Of a stretch of 64,000 bases of DNA, positions 56,197 to 64,000 are shown in pieces (position 1 is the first letter of the stretch; each line of letters starts with the position of its first letter). Source of the DNA: Colwellia psychrerythraea (GTDB taxonomy: Bacteria > Pseudomonadota > Gammaproteobacteria > Enterobacterales > Alteromonadaceae); the NCBI GenBank assembly GCA_002163005.1, contig MAAF01000056.1, forward strand, positions 1 through 64,000. Direction: 5' to 3'. The notes beneath the pieces are model-generated. The model was not told the DNA's origin, ran no database searches, and saw nothing but the letters and a program-made list of their open reading frames with translations. The position numbers and the translations under genes are program-made.

Positions 56197-58136
56197 TGGC
56201 CACAGATCCTATTTCTTCCCGAAGCTTTAGCTTGGTACAATTGTTCCTCAGCTCTTTTTACTAAGCTGATTAAGTCCTTATCGTCTGTTAGGGTAGCAAT
56301 CCCTATACTGACGCTAACTTTGTCAAGGAGGCTAATCTGCCATGCGTATTTATTGATACATGTGCGAATACTCTCGCCCATTTCCATTGCCGATTCCATA
56401 TTGGTTTTCGGCAAACACACCATAAACTCTTCACCACTAAAACGACCAAACACATCATTTTTTCGCACCATATTGGCGCCTAGAAAAGCTACTTTAGCTA
56501 AAATTTTGTCGCCAATAGTATGGCCTAATTTGTCATTAATATCTTTAAAGTGATCGATATCTATCATCAATATACTCAAGTTAACTTGTTTAGCTTTTGC
56601 GAGTTTAAACACCTGTTGTGATTTGACCATTAAACTGCGTCTATTGGCTATCCCAGTAAGTGTATCAATACTGGAGGCAACTCTCAGCTTACGTTGACTT
56701 TGAATCAATTTAACTAACACCCAAGCAAAGGCTAAAACAAGCAAAGCACTAATAATCAGATATATTCGCTGTTCTTCATTATCTAATCTTGCTTCATTGA
56801 AGCTGGCCTCATAGCGGATTTTTTGGTTGTTTAATATCTCATTTTGTTTATCTGCCTGCTCTGCTTCAAGCTGTAGACGAACTTGCGCAATGGAGCGATT
56901 ATCTTCATTTTCATATAGCTTGTCTGTTAAGGCGATGACTTTAGATTTTGTTTCATAAGCTTGTTGAAATTTTTCTTGCTTGTAAAATACCTTGGATTTG
57001 AGATTGATGATACTGACATAACCCTCTTTTTTTACCAAAGTCATTTCTTTGTGATTAGCCAATATTTTTTCAACTCGGGCTATGCTTATCAGAGCGTCAT
57101 CATAGTGTCCTAATTTATATAAAACATTAGCTTCATCAAAATAAAATTTTAACTGATGGAACATCTTCTCACTGAATTGCAAATACTGTTTAGCCATCAA
57201 TAGATATTCATATGCCGCGTCAGGGTTACTGTCTTCTTTTTTTAGGTGCGCCCGAGCCATGCCTGAATAAACAGTAAACATTCTATCGCTTGGGGTATCT
57301 TTATTTGACTCTGTGATTATCGTTTTGAAAACCGTGATGGCCTGCTGATAATTTTTGTTATGAATATGATTAAGAGCAATATTATGTAAACTGTTGTGTG
57401 CAGCTAATAACATACCTGCTTTTTTAAAGTGCAAATATGATTGTTGATAATAAGCCATGGATTGCTCATCTTGCAGTAGATGAGCATAAACGATACCCAG
57501 TTCAGTATTAGCGGTACCTTTGAGCTCTTCATCATCAGTTTGTCCCGCAATGTTGTATGCATCATTAAGCAAGATTAAAGAGCGTTTATAGTTATCCGTT
57601 AAATAGGCAATAGCGCCTAAGTTAATAAGTCCCTCGGCAACTTGTATTTTATTGTGTAAAGTCTCCGCAACCTCCAAGCCCTTTTTATACTCTTTAGTTG
57701 CCTGGGGAATATCGCCTAAGCTCTCAAAAGCAAAACCTCTTAAATATAATAATTCACTCATTAAGATACTTGGACTGGCAAGTTTCTTCCCTATGGAGAG
57801 TCCTTTAGTGGCCGTTTTTTTAGCTGCGCTGTATCTATTCTGTTCAATTTGTATTTCTGCGAGTAGTTTGAAATAAAGCAAGTTTTGTTCAACGGTTAGC
57901 ACACTAAGCAAGTTATCAAAAGCAGTTAATTGTTTCAGGGAGAGCACTAGGTCGGTCTTTTTCAATTCTTCTACTTGCTCAGCCACTAGATTAAACTGCT
58001 TAATATCGATGCTTTCTTGGACGAAAGCAGTCGTTGAAAAAAAGAATAAGGCAATACTGAGAACAACTCGTATCGCAGGGGACGTTTTTTTAGCAAAGCA
58101 CAACAAATACGAATTCCTTAATAAGCAGGTCGGCAT
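56193..58136 (-). CDS. TPR-containing diguanylate cyclase-like protein
   Basis: A 647-aa relative of its downstream neighbour. It has an N-terminal signal-like segment (about 21-38), many tetratricopeptide-type helices in the periplasm (about 85-400), a coiled coil (about 415-455), a membrane helix (458-478) and a GGDEF domain (about 485-645). The active-site motif reads SGEEF (567-571), with Ser for the first Gly; some enzymes with this change are active. The inhibitory site RKND (558-561) is conserved. Stop and start overlap as ATGA with the next gene. It lies 60 nt after arsJ, with no terminator seen between. Confidence 0.87.
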   Translation of the reverse strand: MPTCLLRNSYLLCFAKKTSPAIRVVLSIALFFFSTTAFVQESIDIKQFNLVAEQVEELKKTDLVLSLKQLTAFDNLLSVLTVEQNLLYFKLLAEIQIEQNRYSAAKKTATKGLSIGKKLASPSILMSELLYLRGFAFESLGDIPQATKEYKKGLEVAETLHNKIQVAEGLINLGAIAYLTDNYKRSLILLNDAYNIAGQTDDEELKGTANTELGIVYAHLLQDEQSMAYYQQSYLHFKKAGMLLAAHNSLHNIALNHIHNKNYQQAITVFKTIITESNKDTPSDRMFTVYSGMARAHLKKEDSNPDAAYEYLLMAKQYLQFSEKMFHQLKFYFDEANVLYKLGHYDDALISIARVEKILANHKEMTLVKKEGYVSIINLKSKVFYKQEKFQQAYETKSKVIALTDKLYENEDNRSIAQVRLQLEAEQADKQNEILNNQKIRYEASFNEARLDNEEQRIYLIISALLVLAFAWVLVKLIQSQRKLRVASSIDTLTGIANRRSLMVKSQQVFKLAKAKQVNLSILMIDIDHFKDINDKLGHTIGDKILAKVAFLGANMVRKNDVFGRFSGEEFMVCLPKTNMESAMEMGESIRTCINKYAWQISLLDKVSVSIGIATLTDDKDLISLVKRAEEQLYQAKASGRNRICGQ

Positions 58137-58196
58137 ATACAGATAAAGGCAGTATAAAACGAATTAGCCCGAGAGTTAAACCTGAACTTATAGTAG

Positions 58197-59429
58197 TTAT
58201 GCTATTTTTCGAACAAAGTAACTGGCTAGTGACGTCAATATTAGCGCAAACAACATGCAGACTAACAAACCAAATTGCTGATAAATAATACCTGAGAGTA
58301 TGGTGCCAAGTAACCTGCCCATGGCATTGGCCATATAATAAAACCCTACATCTATAGAGACTCCATCCTCTCTAGCAAGAGCAATAATAAGATAACTATG
58401 CAGTGATGAATTAATCGCAAAAGCAGCACCAAATATAAATAGTCCAATGACTAATACTTCATTACTTTGCGGATAAAGGTAGATAGCAAAACATAAAAGC
58501 AGCGTTACTAACACAAGTAATACTGACCAAAGCGTTACTTGCTGGTGTGAGGTTCTTTCGACCTTGCCAGTAAAAAAGGGGATGATTTTTGGAGCCTTGG
58601 CTTGAATGATGCCATAGATGATAATCCAACACGCGAGAAAAGTACCTACTGCTTGGTGTTGCCATTGTAATTGACTTGCCAAATAAACAGGCAAAGCAAT
58701 AACAAACCAAACATCACGACCTGCAAACAGGAACAAACGCGCTGCAGATAAATAATTTAATGAGGCATTATTTGAAAATAACTGGCTAAATTTTGCTTTA
58801 TAACTAGTTTTACCTATATCACCTCGCAACATAGGGTAAGTACTCAAAGCAACAATGGTTAACGCCATTGCCATTAATAATACAGCAACTTGAAAGTCAA
58901 AAGTAGTGAGCAATAAACCACCTAGAAAAAATCCGACACCTTTCAGGGTGTTTTTTGAGCCAGTGAGTAACGCCACCCAAGTGAATAGTTTACTTTGTGC
59001 CTCTTCGCTATTTACCTTGGCTAGCAGTAATTTTATGCTCGACTTAGCACTCATTTTATTCAGATCTTTAGCGATACCCGACAGTGCTTGAGCAAACATG
59101 ACATAAACAACACTTAAATATTCGCTTGGCAGTGCTAACATCAGTAAGGCTAAAACTTGAATAACGATACCTATTAGCATGGTTTTATTTAAACCAATAC
59201 GTGCACCAAGCCAGCCACCAACAAGATTAGTAACAACACCAAAGACTTCATAAAGTATGAATAATGTCGCTAACGCAAAGGGGCTATAACCTAACCGGTA
59301 AAAGTACAGCAATACCAACATACGCAATGCGCCATCGGTCAGCGTAAATGCCCAATAGTTAGCGGTAATTGCGATGTATTTTTTTACCGGTTTCGGCAAA
59401 GAACTAAAGGAAGCCAAACTATGACTCAT
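58197..59429 (-). CDS. arsJ: organoarsenical exporter ArsJ
   Basis: Major-facilitator exporter that expels 1-arseno-3-phosphoglycerate. The 410 aa form about 11-12 membrane segments and show the ArsJ pattern [49 protein letters not shown] (landmarks [14 protein letters not shown] and [10 protein letters not shown]) and [18 protein letters not shown]. The start overlaps the 3' end of the linked GAPDH gene by 11 nt, the signature operon pair in which GAPDH makes the arseno-compound and ArsJ removes it, detoxifying arsenate. Confidence 0.92.
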   Translation of the reverse strand: MSHSLASFSSLPKPVKKYIAITANYWAFTLTDGALRMLVLLYFYRLGYSPFALATLFILYEVFGVVTNLVGGWLGARIGLNKTMLIGIVIQVLALLMLALPSEYLSVVYVMFAQALSGIAKDLNKMSAKSSIKLLLAKVNSEEAQSKLFTWVALLTGSKNTLKGVGFFLGGLLLTTFDFQVAVLLMAMALTIVALSTYPMLRGDIGKTSYKAKFSQLFSNNASLNYLSAARLFLFAGRDVWFVIALPVYLASQLQWQHQAVGTFLACWIIIYGIIQAKAPKIIPFFTGKVERTSHQQVTLWSVLLVLVTLLLCFAIYLYPQSNEVLVIGLFIFGAAFAINSSLHSYLIIALAREDGVSIDVGFYYMANAMGRLLGTILSGIIYQQFGLLVCMLFALILTSLASYFVRKIA

Positions 59430-60573
59430 TAAGCCCGGTTTTATTAAACTTTACTGTAGTAACTTTAGTTATTGTGGGTTCGGTGGCCTTGCCTTCGGCA
59501 CTATTGACTTCAGTGCTAATGTCTTCGGTATTTTTGACAGCGGTAACAATGCTTAAACTGTTTGCCAGTAATTTCATTAACTCCGCAGTGCGATTAGCAT
59601 AACCCCACTCATTGTCATACCATAAATACATTTTCAGTTGGCTGCCATTAATCACCATTGTTGATAAGGCATCTACGACACATGATCTGGCATCGGTTTT
59701 ATAGTCAACCGATACTAAGGGCTTAGTTTCATAGCCCAAAATCCCCTTGAGTTCACCTTTCGCTGCATCAGACATCAACTGATTTATCTCTTCAACGCTG
59801 ACATCACGCTTCATCTCAAAAACACAATCAGTTAATGAAGCGTTTGCAAGAGGCACCCTTACGGCATGACCATTTAATTTCCCTTTTAATTCAGGGAAAA
59901 TATCTGTTATCGCTTTGGCTGAACCTGTCGTAGTTGGGATAAGAGATTGACCACAAGCCCGTGCGCGACGTAAATCTTTGTGCGGGGCATCTAAAATGGT
60001 TTGAGTGTTGGTAATATCATGAATGGTAGTCATACTGCCATGTTTTATACCGACAGACTCTTGCAATACTTTAACGACAGGGGCCAAACAATTAGTAGTA
60101 CATGAAGCGCCAGTGACAATGCTATGCTCATTAACCTGATACAAGTGCTGATTAACGCCCATAACGATATTTACTATATCGCTGTCTGATCCATCATCTG
60201 CCAATTTCATCGGCGCTGTAACAAGTACTTTTTTTACACCTTGAGTAAAATAAGTCTGTAGTTTTTCTTTATCACGCATCACTCCCGATGCTTCAATTAC
60301 AAGGTCACATCCAGACCAATCTGTTTCAGCTATATCACAATTCTGGCTTACTGTTAAAGAACTGCCTTCAATATGTATTAACTTGTTTTCAGCTGTAGCT
60401 TCGTTTTGCCAACGGCCATGAATAGAGTCAAAGTTTAACAAGTGAGCTAAGGTAGGTGCATCGCCAGCGGGGTCATTAATATGAACAAACTCCACCTCAG
60501 GCCAATGCCATGCAGCGCGTAAAATCAATCTTCCCATACGACCAAAGCCGTTTATACCTACTTTTATTGTCAT
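59419..60573 (-). CDS. glyceraldehyde-3-phosphate dehydrogenase, ArsJ-linked
   Basis: NAD-dependent enzyme that uses arsenate in place of phosphate to form 1-arseno-3-phosphoglycerate, the ArsJ substrate. It has the Rossmann motif [10 protein letters not shown], catalytic Cys158 in [16 protein letters not shown] and His185 in [21 protein letters not shown] marks the C-terminal end of the fold. At 384 aa it extends about 50 residues beyond the normal end (after KLLANSL). This Thr/Glu-rich tail ends inside the arsJ start region. A PHO-box-like promoter stands upstream. Confidence 0.92.
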   Translation of the reverse strand: MTIKVGINGFGRMGRLILRAAWHWPEVEFVHINDPAGDAPTLAHLLNFDSIHGRWQNEATAENKLIHIEGSSLTVSQNCDIAETDWSGCDLVIEASGVMRDKEKLQTYFTQGVKKVLVTAPMKLADDGSDSDIVNIVMGVNQHLYQVNEHSIVTGASCTTNCLAPVVKVLQESVGIKHGSMTTIHDITNTQTILDAPHKDLRRARACGQSLIPTTTGSAKAITDIFPELKGKLNGHAVRVPLANASLTDCVFEMKRDVSVEEINQLMSDAAKGELKGILGYETKPLVSVDYKTDARSCVVDALSTMVINGSQLKMYLWYDNEWGYANRTAELMKLLANSLSIVTAVKNTEDISTEVNSAEGKATEPTITKVTTVKFNKTGLNES

Positions 60574-60640
60574 TTGTTCAACTCTTATTTTATCTATTTT
60601 GTAGTGGTGATATGCCGATATTGCTAATACTTAAAAACAT

Positions 60641-60667
60641 AAAAAAATCCTCCATAAAAGAGGATTT
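60641..60667 (-). terminator. hairpin between the HlyD gene and GAPDH
   Basis: AAATCCTC (60645-60652) and GAGGATTT (60660-60667) with a seven-base loop, followed on the minus strand by a T-run. It ends the upstream HlyD-type gene. Because it lies just after the predicted PHO promoter it would also be at the very 5' end of the GAPDH transcript. Confidence 0.75.
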
Positions 60668-60676
60668 CCTAAGTTA

Positions 60677-60710
60677 ACTATATTACAAGTTTGTGACAGA
60701 TTAATGACAA
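60677..60710 (-). promoter_or_regulatory. PHO-box promoter of GAPDH-arsJ
   Basis: On the minus strand TTGTCATTAATCTGTCACA (60692-60710) matches the 19-bp Pho box CTGTCATAWAWCTGTCAYW at all but two positions. TATAGT (60677-60682) stands nine bases beyond it, the usual spacing to a -10 element. This predicts activation by PhoB in phosphate starvation, about 100 nt before the GAPDH start. The alternative -10 TAATAT overlaps by a few bases. Confidence 0.7.
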
Positions 60711-60744
60711 AAATTAATCATTATCGTTTTGTCAGACCCTAAAA

Positions 60745-61986
60745 TTAATGCCCTGAAAAGACTAATACTTTAACAGGCAGTAGCAAAGCTTGCATGCGCA
60801 ATATAATGGCATGAACAACCCCTACAGCGTCAACCATATGTAAATAAAGCGTCTCACTGGTACTGAGTGTCCCGCTGGCAATCAATTCATGATGATAGCT
60901 ATAAGCATTTGCTACACATTTTGTTCCGGGGATAACACCATCAAGGCCTCCTTCATAAAGAGGTACTAACCTTACGGTTAGCGTACCGGGTCTTGCTCGC
61001 TCTTGCGCATCAATCAAAGCTTCAGTCGTTCTTATTTGGCCAGTAGCAATAACACTTTGAACACTGGATACTTTCATAGGGATAATGGTAAAAGGTTTAG
61101 ACAGGCAGGTTATTTCAGCAAAGGTTCCTACTTTAATAACATTGGCCGCTAATTGATTAAAACCCGCATGAACTGCTTCTTTGCCTGATACTTCACCAGA
61201 AGAAGGCACTATCATACCGGCAGAGCGGATCATCGGGTTAACAAAATCACCTGGCTGCAATGCAAACTGTTGTAATTCTCCATCAATATGGGCATAGACG
61301 GTACGCTTGCCTTCATCAACAATCGCGCTATTCAACACCTCAACAGCACTAGATTTTTTGGCCGGTAAAATATTTTCAATTACCCCTTGCGCTGAAGCTT
61401 GGTTGGCTAAAGATACCGATAAGCCTGCTTCATTCATTGCCATAGTATCAGCCATTTTTTGTACTTCGCTTTCACTAATAATATTGTTGCCTTTTAGCGA
61501 TAGCTCCTTTTTACGATCATATTCATTTTTCGAACGCATGTAAGCACTGTTAGCTTTTTCTACGTTACTTATTGCTACCGCAAGTTGTGCGTATGCCGTA
61601 GAGAATTCTGCCTCAACTTGCTTAATGCTTGCTTCTGCTTGCTCAATCGCCACCAGTTGAGATTCATCATACATGCTAAAAATAGCAGTGCCTGCTGTAA
61701 TTTTCTGATGATTTTCAACAAATACGTGCTGAACCCTGCCACTTTTCTCAGGCATTATAGAAACGGTTCGAAACATTGGTGAAGCGTTAGTGGTTGACGG
61801 GTGATAATAAAATATCAAGGTGACTAGTGAGATAGATAAAATGAGACAGGCTGATATGCCCCATCGCAGCTCATACCACATAGTAAAAAAGGTAATTTCT
61901 TTCCCCCAAGTCATACCTTGGCGATATTTTCGAAATAAATAATCTGGTAAAATAGTGATAAGTGAACAGAGTAGAACTTCTAACAT
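60745..61986 (-). CDS. HlyD-type membrane adaptor
   Basis: Membrane fusion protein of 413 aa. The N-terminus has one hydrophobic segment (about 2-18), a polar part PDYLFRKYRQGMTWGKEITFFTMWYELRWGI-like (landmarks PDYLFRKYRQG and WYELRWG), and a membrane helix (about 43-60). The lipoyl half SGRVQHVFVENHQKITAGTAIFSMYD, a long helical hairpin (about 110-205) and the barrel follow. The ending LLLPVKVLVFSGH is hydrophobic. It is paired through a TAAATG junction with the 127-aa membrane protein upstream. No exporter pump is adjacent; substrate unknown. Confidence 0.85.
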   Translation of the reverse strand: MLEVLLCSLITILPDYLFRKYRQGMTWGKEITFFTMWYELRWGISACLILSISLVTLIFYYHPSTTNASPMFRTVSIMPEKSGRVQHVFVENHQKITAGTAIFSMYDESQLVAIEQAEASIKQVEAEFSTAYAQLAVAISNVEKANSAYMRSKNEYDRKKELSLKGNNIISESEVQKMADTMAMNEAGLSVSLANQASAQGVIENILPAKKSSAVEVLNSAIVDEGKRTVYAHIDGELQQFALQPGDFVNPMIRSAGMIVPSSGEVSGKEAVHAGFNQLAANVIKVGTFAEITCLSKPFTIIPMKVSSVQSVIATGQIRTTEALIDAQERARPGTLTVRLVPLYEGGLDGVIPGTKCVANAYSYHHELIASGTLSTSETLYLHMVDAVGVVHAIILRMQALLLPVKVLVFSGH

Positions 61987-62370
61987 TTAGCTATTCTCCT
62001 TGACGACCACTGTCTCTTCAGTATTTTTCTGTGTTTTTTGCTCTTTACTTTGAGCAATAGTCGCTAAAGACTTAGCGATAGACTTTAAAGGGGTTAGAAA
62101 GTCGGGTAATTCAACAACCGCTAACACCAAAGCAGCAACCCAAAAAATATTGTTATGAGTAAATAAAGCTAAAATAGTTAATATTGTGATCAGTTGTATT
62201 TGGGTATGATTTTTCCCATGAGCAATATGCTCAGGTACTGCGTGTAACTTGAAGTAGAAAACACCTGCTATTAAAACTAAAACCACAAGAATAACAGCCA
62301 TTACGACCATTAAAGGATCACTATCAGCGCCAGCCAAATACCCCGGAATATGTTCTGTTTTCATTGCCAC
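61987..62370 (-). CDS. uncharacterised 127-aa inner-membrane protein
   Basis: Protein with two or three hydrophobic segments (about 20-40, MVVMAVILVVLVLIAGVFYF; about 60-75; about 76-90) and a basic/polar C-terminal tail (KEQKTQKNTEETVVV). Its stop codon is immediately followed by the start of the HlyD-type gene, so the two are translationally linked, comparable to small membrane protein/HlyD pairs such as YibI-YibH in E. coli. It starts 52 nt after parE. I cannot give a function. Confidence 0.75.
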   Translation of the reverse strand: MAMKTEHIPGYLAGADSDPLMVVMAVILVVLVLIAGVFYFKLHAVPEHIAHGKNHTQIQLITILTILALFTHNNIFWVAALVLAVVELPDFLTPLKSIAKSLATIAQSKEQKTQKNTEETVVVKENS

Positions 62371-62422
62371 TCCCTATTATTGAGTTATCACTTGACGCGA
62401 ACTTATGGTTAACTAATCAACT

Positions 62423-64000
62423 TTATACAATCGCCATATCACCTTTACTTTGCAACCAAATTTTTCGGTCTGGACTGCGCTTTTTAGAAAGCAGCATATC
62501 CATCAGTTCCATCGTTTCGCTATGCTCATCAACGGTTAACTGTACTAAGCGACGGGTATTAGGATCCATAGTAGTTTCACGCAATTGCGGTGGATTCATT
62601 TCACCTAAGCCTTTAAAGCGCTGTACGTTTACCTTGCCACGTTTTTTCTCTGCTTCAATTCTGTCTAAAATTCCATCTTTTTCTGCTTCGTCTAATGCGT
62701 AGAATACTTCTTTACCAATATCAATTCGGTATAAAGGTGGCATAGCGACGTATACATGCCCAGCTTGTACTAAAGGTAAAAAGTGCTGGGTAAATAAAGC
62801 ACACAGTAAAGTGGCAATATGCAGTCCATCAGAATCGGCATCCGCTAAGATACAAATTTTACCGTAACGTAATTCAGATAAATCATCGCTATCGGGATCA
62901 ATGCCCAAAGCGACGGATATATCATGTACTTCTTGCGAAGCAAGAATTTGTCCTGAATCGACTTCCCAAGTGTTTAGAATTTTACCTCTAAGTGGCATTA
63001 TGGCCTGAAATTCTCGGTCTCTTGCTTGTTTAGCACTACCGCCAGCTGAGTCACCTTCGACTAAAAACAATTCAGTGCGAGCTAAATCTTGGCTACCACA
63101 GTCAGTTAATTTACCCGGTAATGCCGGTCCTTGAGTGATTTTCTTTCGCACGACTTTTTTACTAGCACGCATACGTTTTTGAGCGTTATTAATACAAAAA
63201 TCAGCCAATAACTCAGCTTTATCTGTGTGCTCATTTAGCCATAAACTAAAGGAATCTTTTACTACGCCAGTGACAAAAGCGGCACATTGACGCGATGATA
63301 GTCGCTCTTTGGTTTGCCCTGCAAATTGTGGGTCTTGCATCTTAATAGATAGGATATAACTACATTTATCCCAGATATCATCCGGCGTTAATTTGACACC
63401 GCGTGGTAATAAATTTCTAAACTCGCAAAACTCTCGCATAGACTCAAGTAGCCCTTGGCGCATGCCATTAACATGAGTACCACCGGCAATGGTTGGAATT
63501 AAGTTAACATAACTTTCGCCTATACTTTCACCACCCTCGGGTAACCAAGTAACAGCCCAGTCAGCCGCTTCATGTTGTGAAGTGAAACTGCCAACAAAAG
63601 GCTCTTCTGGTAATGAAACATAATCTTTTACTGAATCTTTTAGGTAATCAGTAAGCCCGTCTTCATAACACCACTGGTATTTTTTATCTTCAATTTTATC
63701 ATGGAATTTTAGGGTTAGGCCTGGACATAATACTGCTTTAGCTTTCAGTAAATGCGTGAGGTGGCGTACCGAAAACTTGGCGGTATCAAAATAGCTAGCA
63801 TCGGGCCAAAATTTAACACTGGTACCTGTATTTCGTTTTCCTACCGTACCTGTTTCTCGTAGTTCTTCAACTTTATCACCATTTTCAAATGCCATTTCAA
63901 AAACTTTGCTGTCTCGTCTAACAGTGACATCAACACGCGTTGATAAGGCATTAACCACGGAAATACCAACACCATGTAAACCACCTGAGAATTGATAGCT
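62423..64000 (-). CDS. parE: DNA topoisomerase IV subunit B (5' end outside window)
   Basis: ATPase subunit of topoisomerase IV. The visible 525 residues open inside the ATP-binding domain (SGGLHGVGISVVNALS) and continue through the transducer region. The TOPRIM domain has acidic motif LVEGDSAGGSA, PLRGKILNTW and ADADSDGLHIATLLCALF, and the C-terminus is KRSPDRKIWLQSKGDMAIV-like (landmark KGDMAIV). The missing N-terminal part should be roughly 100 residues. The LHIA segment identifies ParE rather than GyrB. It is followed by the 127-aa membrane protein. Confidence 0.97.
   Translation of the reverse strand, partial: SYQFSGGLHGVGISVVNALSTRVDVTVRRDSKVFEMAFENGDKVEELRETGTVGKRNTGTSVKFWPDASYFDTAKFSVRHLTHLLKAKAVLCPGLTLKFHDKIEDKKYQWCYEDGLTDYLKDSVKDYVSLPEEPFVGSFTSQHEAADWAVTWLPEGGESIGESYVNLIPTIAGGTHVNGMRQGLLESMREFCEFRNLLPRGVKLTPDDIWDKCSYILSIKMQDPQFAGQTKERLSSRQCAAFVTGVVKDSFSLWLNEHTDKAELLADFCINNAQKRMRASKKVVRKKITQGPALPGKLTDCGSQDLARTELFLVEGDSAGGSAKQARDREFQAIMPLRGKILNTWEVDSGQILASQEVHDISVALGIDPDSDDLSELRYGKICILADADSDGLHIATLLCALFTQHFLPLVQAGHVYVAMPPLYRIDIGKEVFYALDEAEKDGILDRIEAEKKRGKVNVQRFKGLGEMNPPQLRETTMDPNTRRLVQLTVDEHSETMELMDMLLSKKRSPDRKIWLQSKGDMAIV

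Overview
The window is a stretch of an AT-rich gammaproteobacterial chromosome. Gene content, gene order and protein sequences point to the Alteromonadales, most likely a Colwellia-type marine bacterium; this is inferred from recognised families, not from a database search. No CRISPR array, insertion sequence, prophage or rRNA operon was seen. Most of the sequence is conserved housekeeping DNA, with accessory genes between about 35 and 49 kb and between 54.9 and 62.4 kb.

0-14 kb: relA and rlmD lie opposite barA, as in enterobacteria. A small unknown gene follows, then the minus-strand series lepA-lepB-rnc-era-recO-pdxJ. 13.5-19 kb: the envelope-stress locus rpoE-rseA-rseB-rseC, with a clear sigma-E-type promoter before rpoE. 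It is divergent from nadB, and sdhE with a YgfX-like gene follows. 19-27 kb: ygfZ, slyD, recA (with a LexA box), argP/argO and mutS. 26.8-35 kb: two identical tRNA-Phe genes in opposite orientation bracket a SulP transporter, a GntR regulator, an HtrA-like lipoprotein protease, trmB, yggL, mutY and yggX. A tRNA-Thr gene follows the second tRNA-Phe.

35-38.8 kb: a serine hydrolase and a two-component system sit between the intact tRNA-Thr and a 45-nt copy of its 3' end, which is the layout of a small integrated module that has lost its integrase. 39-44 kb: a DUF4136 lipoprotein, two paralogous short-chain dehydrogenases around an AraC regulator, NorE/NorF-like membrane proteins and a small DnrO-like periplasmic protein, with no nitric oxide reductase genes nearby. 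44-50 kb: a HlyD/DUF2955 export pair and a Na+/dicarboxylate-type symporter fused to a periplasmic solute-binding domain, then an N-formylglutamate amidohydrolase-like gene. 50-64 kb: a YebC/YeeN protein, a periplasmic metallophosphatase, parC, two translationally coupled diguanylate cyclases, an arsJ-GAPDH arsenate-resistance pair preceded by a PHO-box-like promoter, a second HlyD-type adaptor pair, and parE, which runs off the right edge.

The observations most worth following are the predicted phosphate-starvation control of arsJ-GAPDH, the symporter/solute-binding fusion, the tRNA-Thr-flanked module, and the norEF-dnrO cluster lacking norCB. Nothing here is proven to be a wholly new system. 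Start codons were moved from the longest possible reading frame where a Shine-Dalgarno sequence, family alignment from memory, or an overlapping promoter argued for it (rlmD, rpoE, ygfX, recA, mutY, the serine hydrolase, the AraC gene, yebC and the metallophosphatase).
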